The notes beneath the pieces were generated by a model. It was not told the DNA's origin and made no database searches. It saw nothing but the letters and a program-made list of their open reading frames with translations. A stretch of 64,000 nt of DNA, from NCBI RefSeq assembly GCF_004916895.1, contig NZ_SNTZ01000001.1, positions 280,263 through 344,262 on the forward strand. Direction: 5' to 3'. Below, in pieces: positions 61,650 to 64,000 of this stretch (within the stretch, counting starts at the first letter, position 1; every line of letters begins with the position of its first letter). The translations under genes were made by a program, and so were the position numbers. This DNA comes from Flagellimonas alvinocaridis. GTDB lineage: Bacteria > Bacteroidota > Bacteroidia > Flavobacteriales > Flavobacteriaceae.

Positions 61650-62438
61650 ATGAAGAATAATCACATTTCGGACTTAATTCCGGCCTATTTGGATGGCATT
61701 CTTGATGAAAATACCCTGAAAAAGGTAGAAGAGCATCTATCCCAATGCCCCAACTGTCAAAAAGAATTGGAAGAGATGAAAACGCTGTTCAAGGCTTTTG
61801 ATGATGACGTTCCCCGTGTACCTACAGATCGACTCAGGAACAAATTTGAGGAAGCTTTGCATGCCGAAAAAGAAAATCTGGGAAAAGTGGTTCCGTTGGC
61901 GCCGAAGAAAAAATCCAATTGGGCCACCAATCTGCTCAAAGTTGCCGCCAGCATCGCTCTTTTAGTGGCTTCTTTTCAAATGGGAAGCCTCTTTCAACAA
62001 AAAAAGGTCGATGGGGACATTACCGCTTTAAAAGACGAAACCCTTCAAATGAAACAGACCGCCATGCTTTCCTTGATGGAAAACCAATCCGCCAGCAAAC
62101 GCATACAAGGCGTCAATTATATTGAAGAGTTTGAACATCCGGATGAAGCCATCATACAGGCGTTGGCCAATCGTTTGCTCCATGATGAAAATGACAATGT
62201 GCGCCTTACCGCTTTTGAGGCCCTTTCAAAATTCAGCGCATCGGATACCGTAAAGAGTGTTTTCATCAAGGCCCTAGGGAAGGAAAAAAACCCAAGCATC
62301 CAGATTGGCATCATTGAGATGTTGGTACAGATACAGGAGAAAAAAGCGATCGCTCCCATGAAAAAACTGTTGGAGCAAGAAGATACGCAGCCTTTCATCA
62401 AAGAACAGATCAAAGCAGTATTACCCAAAATAACATAA
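61650..62438 (+). CDS. zf-HC2 anti-sigma factor with C-terminal HEAT repeats
   Basis: The 262-aa protein has an N-terminal anti-sigma zinc finger (H-L-S-Q-C-P-N-C around residue 29-36), a membrane helix (about 92-112) and C-terminal HEAT-like helical repeats (about 165-260: A-I-I-Q-A-L-A-N-R-L-L-H-D-E-N-D-N-V-R-L-T-A-F-E-A-L, then K-A-L-G-K-E-K-N-P-S-I-Q-I). The zinc finger binds the sigma factor in the cytoplasm and the HEAT part presumably senses a signal outside. It lies in an operon with two DUF4097 genes. Confidence 0.87.
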   Translation: MKNNHISDLIPAYLDGILDENTLKKVEEHLSQCPNCQKELEEMKTLFKAFDDDVPRVPTDRLRNKFEEALHAEKENLGKVVPLAPKKKSNWATNLLKVAASIALLVASFQMGSLFQQKKVDGDITALKDETLQMKQTAMLSLMENQSASKRIQGVNYIEEFEHPDEAIIQALANRLLHDENDNVRLTAFEALSKFSASDTVKSVFIKALGKEKNPSIQIGIIEMLVQIQEKKAIAPMKKLLEQEDTQPFIKEQIKAVLPKIT

Positions 62439-62457
62439 ACATCAAAAAACGAAAATC

Positions 62458-63210
62458 ATGAAAAAAATGACATTTCTTTTCACGGCCCTTATCTTAAGTG
62501 CCATGGGCCATGCACAAAACGATTACACCAAATCCCTCAACGGGATAGAATGGGTGAAGATCGAGTCCAAGGCAGACATCACCGTTAGAACGTACGCGTC
62601 CAATGAGATTTTGATCAAAGCCGGTGACCGGCATGAGGTTTCAGAACGTGCGAAAGGGCTCCGCCTAGTGGGAGAAGGCGGAAACGACAATACCGAAGTC
62701 GGGTTTTATGTGGTACAGGATGGGAACACCTTGATCGTAAAAAACTTGAGGAAATCGGAAGGTGCCGAGATCTTTTTGCCCAAAAACCAAAATGTGGCCG
62801 TAAAGAGTACCTGGAACGGAAACATAGAAATTGATGGTTTCGCGGGCGAAATAGAGGCAGACGCCCAACTCAATGGCAGTATTGAAATTTTGGATGTGAA
62901 CGGTCCTGTTACCGCCAACACCTTAAATGGCGAAGTCACCGTGGGGTTTGGAACCGTCAAGCAAAATTCCCCCATTTCCATTTATTCCACCAATGGCGCT
63001 GTGGACGTCACCATGCCTGGAAACACCCCTGCAGACCTTTCCCTAAGTTCGGTGAACGGGGACATCTACACCAATTTTGATCTAAAACGCGAAGAAAAGG
63101 ATGGGCTTAAATCCGTTTCGGGCCGTAAAGTCAATGCAGCCATAAACAATGGCGGCGTGAACATCTCCCTAAAATCCACCAATGGCAACATCTACCTAAG
63201 AAAGCAATAA
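62458..63210 (+). CDS. DUF4097-family exported protein
   Basis: The 250-aa protein has a signal peptide (ending GHA-Q) and DUF4097 parallel beta-helix-like repeats with N-G-x-[IV] turns (T-W-N-G-N-I-E-I, A-Q-L-N-G-S-I-E-I, L-N-G-E-V-T-V, V-N-G-D-I-Y-T, S-T-N-G-N-I-Y-L). It follows the anti-sigma gene and probably is a sigma target or signal generator of this system. Confidence 0.87.
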   Translation: MKKMTFLFTALILSAMGHAQNDYTKSLNGIEWVKIESKADITVRTYASNEILIKAGDRHEVSERAKGLRLVGEGGNDNTEVGFYVVQDGNTLIVKNLRKSEGAEIFLPKNQNVAVKSTWNGNIEIDGFAGEIEADAQLNGSIEILDVNGPVTANTLNGEVTVGFGTVKQNSPISIYSTNGAVDVTMPGNTPADLSLSSVNGDIYTNFDLKREEKDGLKSVSGRKVNAAINNGGVNISLKSTNGNIYLRKQ

Positions 63211-63240
63211 TTGAATTCATCATCTTAAAAACGAATCCTC

Positions 63241-63954
63241 ATGAAAAATGTAATGACCCTAGTATTGATGGGCCTCCTGTGTCTGTCCCTCAATGCGCAG
63301 AAAATCATTGAGAAAAACATTTCCTACACCAATCAATTCATAGAATTGGATGTGAAGTTTGCCTATAAAATCGAAGTCAAGACTTGGGAAAAGTCCTCGG
63401 TGTATTTTAAGGCGGACATCACTACGGAAGACGGAAAATATTTGGATAAATATAAATTGGACATTGATGAGAGTAACAGTTCCATTACCATCACCTCCAA
63501 CCCGCAGGATGTTTTTGATGCCTTTCATGACGAGTGGAACAAAAACCGCCCGGAAGGGGAACGGCGCTATTACCATACGCATGAGACCTATCGGTTCAAC
63601 TATGTGCTCTACGTTCCCAAGAATGCCATTTTCAAAGTGAGCAGCATCAATGGCGATCTAAATGCCGACCTTATCGAGGGAGACTTTACCGCCGACCTTA
63701 TCAATGGGAATATTGAAATTAAAAAATATGCTGGTGATATGAACCTGAAGACCATCAATGGTGAAATTGACCTAGTCATGAAAAACTCCCGTCTGGTGGC
63801 CGAAACCATCCATGGAAATATTTATGCCGATGAACATCTGGAACTGCAAGTGACGGACCGGCATGTAGGTCAAAAAGTGGAAGGCAAATTTGACAACGCC
63901 ACCCATCGGCTTCGTTTGAACACCATCAATGGAAATATGTACTTAAGGCTTTAG
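63241..63954 (+). CDS. DUF4097-family exported protein (second copy)
   Basis: The 237-aa protein has a signal peptide (ending LNA-Q) and the same N-G-x-[IVL] beta repeats (S-S-I-N-G-D-L-N-A, L-I-N-G-N-I-E-I, T-I-N-G-E-I-D-L, T-I-N-G-N-M-Y-L). It is a diverged paralogue of the preceding gene, 30 nt apart. Confidence 0.87.
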   Translation: MKNVMTLVLMGLLCLSLNAQKIIEKNISYTNQFIELDVKFAYKIEVKTWEKSSVYFKADITTEDGKYLDKYKLDIDESNSSITITSNPQDVFDAFHDEWNKNRPEGERRYYHTHETYRFNYVLYVPKNAIFKVSSINGDLNADLIEGDFTADLINGNIEIKKYAGDMNLKTINGEIDLVMKNSRLVAETIHGNIYADEHLELQVTDRHVGQKVEGKFDNATHRLRLNTINGNMYLRL

Positions 63955-63957
63955 GTC

Positions 63958-64000
63958 ATGAAGATTTTCTATTTGGGATTGCTATGGATTGGCGGAACGG
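63958..64000 (+). CDS. Start of a further gene in the DUF4097 operon
   Basis: ATG at 63958, one base past the stop of the second DUF4097 gene, opens a hydrophobic signal-like sequence M-K-I-F-Y-L-G-L-L-W-I-G-G-T before the window ends. Only 14 codons visible. Confidence 0.5.
   Translation, partial: MKIFYLGLLWIGGT

Noticed and set aside
1-64000. CRISPR arrays, rRNA operon, complete insertion sequences
   Set aside because: No regularly spaced repeats with spacers, no 16S/23S-like sequence and no transposase gene were seen.

Overview
The window comes from a member of the Flavobacteriaceae (Bacteroidota), most likely marine and close to the Muricauda/Flagellimonas/Maribacter group. The evidence is a SusC/SusD pair, DUF5690 and DUF5009 membrane proteins, a LytTR/LytS pair, a RagA-type plug protein, AT-rich ribosome sites, and promoters with the Bacteroidota -7 element TAnnTTTG.

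Layout. 1-4643: a truncated TPR protein, envelope and membrane proteins of unknown role, and a MORN-repeat lipid- or surface-associated protein, two of the promoters sharing a 16-nt operator-like sequence. 4644-6872: a gene-poor stretch with short direct repeats and hairpins, then a tyrosine recombinase next to the 3' end of tRNA-Arg(CCT), which is an integration scar or the end of an island. 6970-7377: a single-domain response regulator.

7481-22815: a large sulfur-oxidation/detoxification cluster. A seven-gene operon encodes TolC, membrane fusion protein, RND pump, PII-like protein, DUF2892 protein and two YeeE/YedE sulfur-transport proteins. Around it lie a second DUF2892 protein, a molybdenum sulfite dehydrogenase with its membrane-anchored cytochrome c and a fatty-acid-hydroxylase-family protein, two single-domain rhodaneses, a CstB-like persulfide dioxygenase-rhodanese fusion, a SulP anion transporter and a Crp/Fnr regulator. 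Five promoters in this cluster carry the same palindrome (GTAAC-N4-GTTAC or a close variant), each centred exactly 29.5 nt upstream of a TAnnTTT(G/A) -7 element. This defines a local regulon, most probably of the Crp/Fnr protein at 22183-22815. Persulfide would be oxidised to sulfite (CstB-like), sulfite to sulfate (sulfite dehydrogenase), with transporters moving the sulfur species.

22967-38638: an apparent phosphonate/organophosphate scavenging locus. A tight seven-gene minus-strand operon runs SusC, SusD, alkaline-phosphatase-superfamily lipoprotein with PA14, secreted metallo-beta-lactamase-fold protein, class III PLP enzyme resembling (R)-1-hydroxy-2-aminoethylphosphonate lyase (PbfA), purple-acid-phosphatase-like phosphoesterase, second alkaline-phosphatase-superfamily enzyme, and ends at a strong hairpin terminator. 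A divergent XRE-cupin regulator separates it from a second operon: DUF5690 MFS transporter, FAD oxidoreductase and a phosphonatase-like HAD hydrolase that keeps the position of the Schiff-base lysine. Together they would hydrolyse and import phosphorus compounds through a TonB-dependent SusCD pair and release phosphate from phosphonoacetaldehyde.

38832-43348: xylB-xylA-sodium/sugar symporter operon. 43421-45118: LytTR response regulator and LytS-type kinase. 45362-46476: YceI and PepSY proteins. 46762-49306: outer-membrane barrel plus vanadium-haloperoxidase/PAP2-type lipoprotein. 49998-51143: three tandem XRE mini-regulators and an unknown protein. 51211-55349: DUF5009 protein, sulfatase, VOC protein and serine hydrolase. 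55536-55609: tRNA-Asn(GTT). 55679-60556: RseP, SCO1/SenC, FeoA, FeoB and a cysteine-tailed Feo membrane peptide. 60635-64000: plug-only lipoprotein, ECF sigma factor, HEAT-repeat anti-sigma factor, two DUF4097 proteins and the start of one more gene.

Limits: all family calls are from reading motifs, without database searches; substrates of the sulfur pump and of the SusCD locus are inference.
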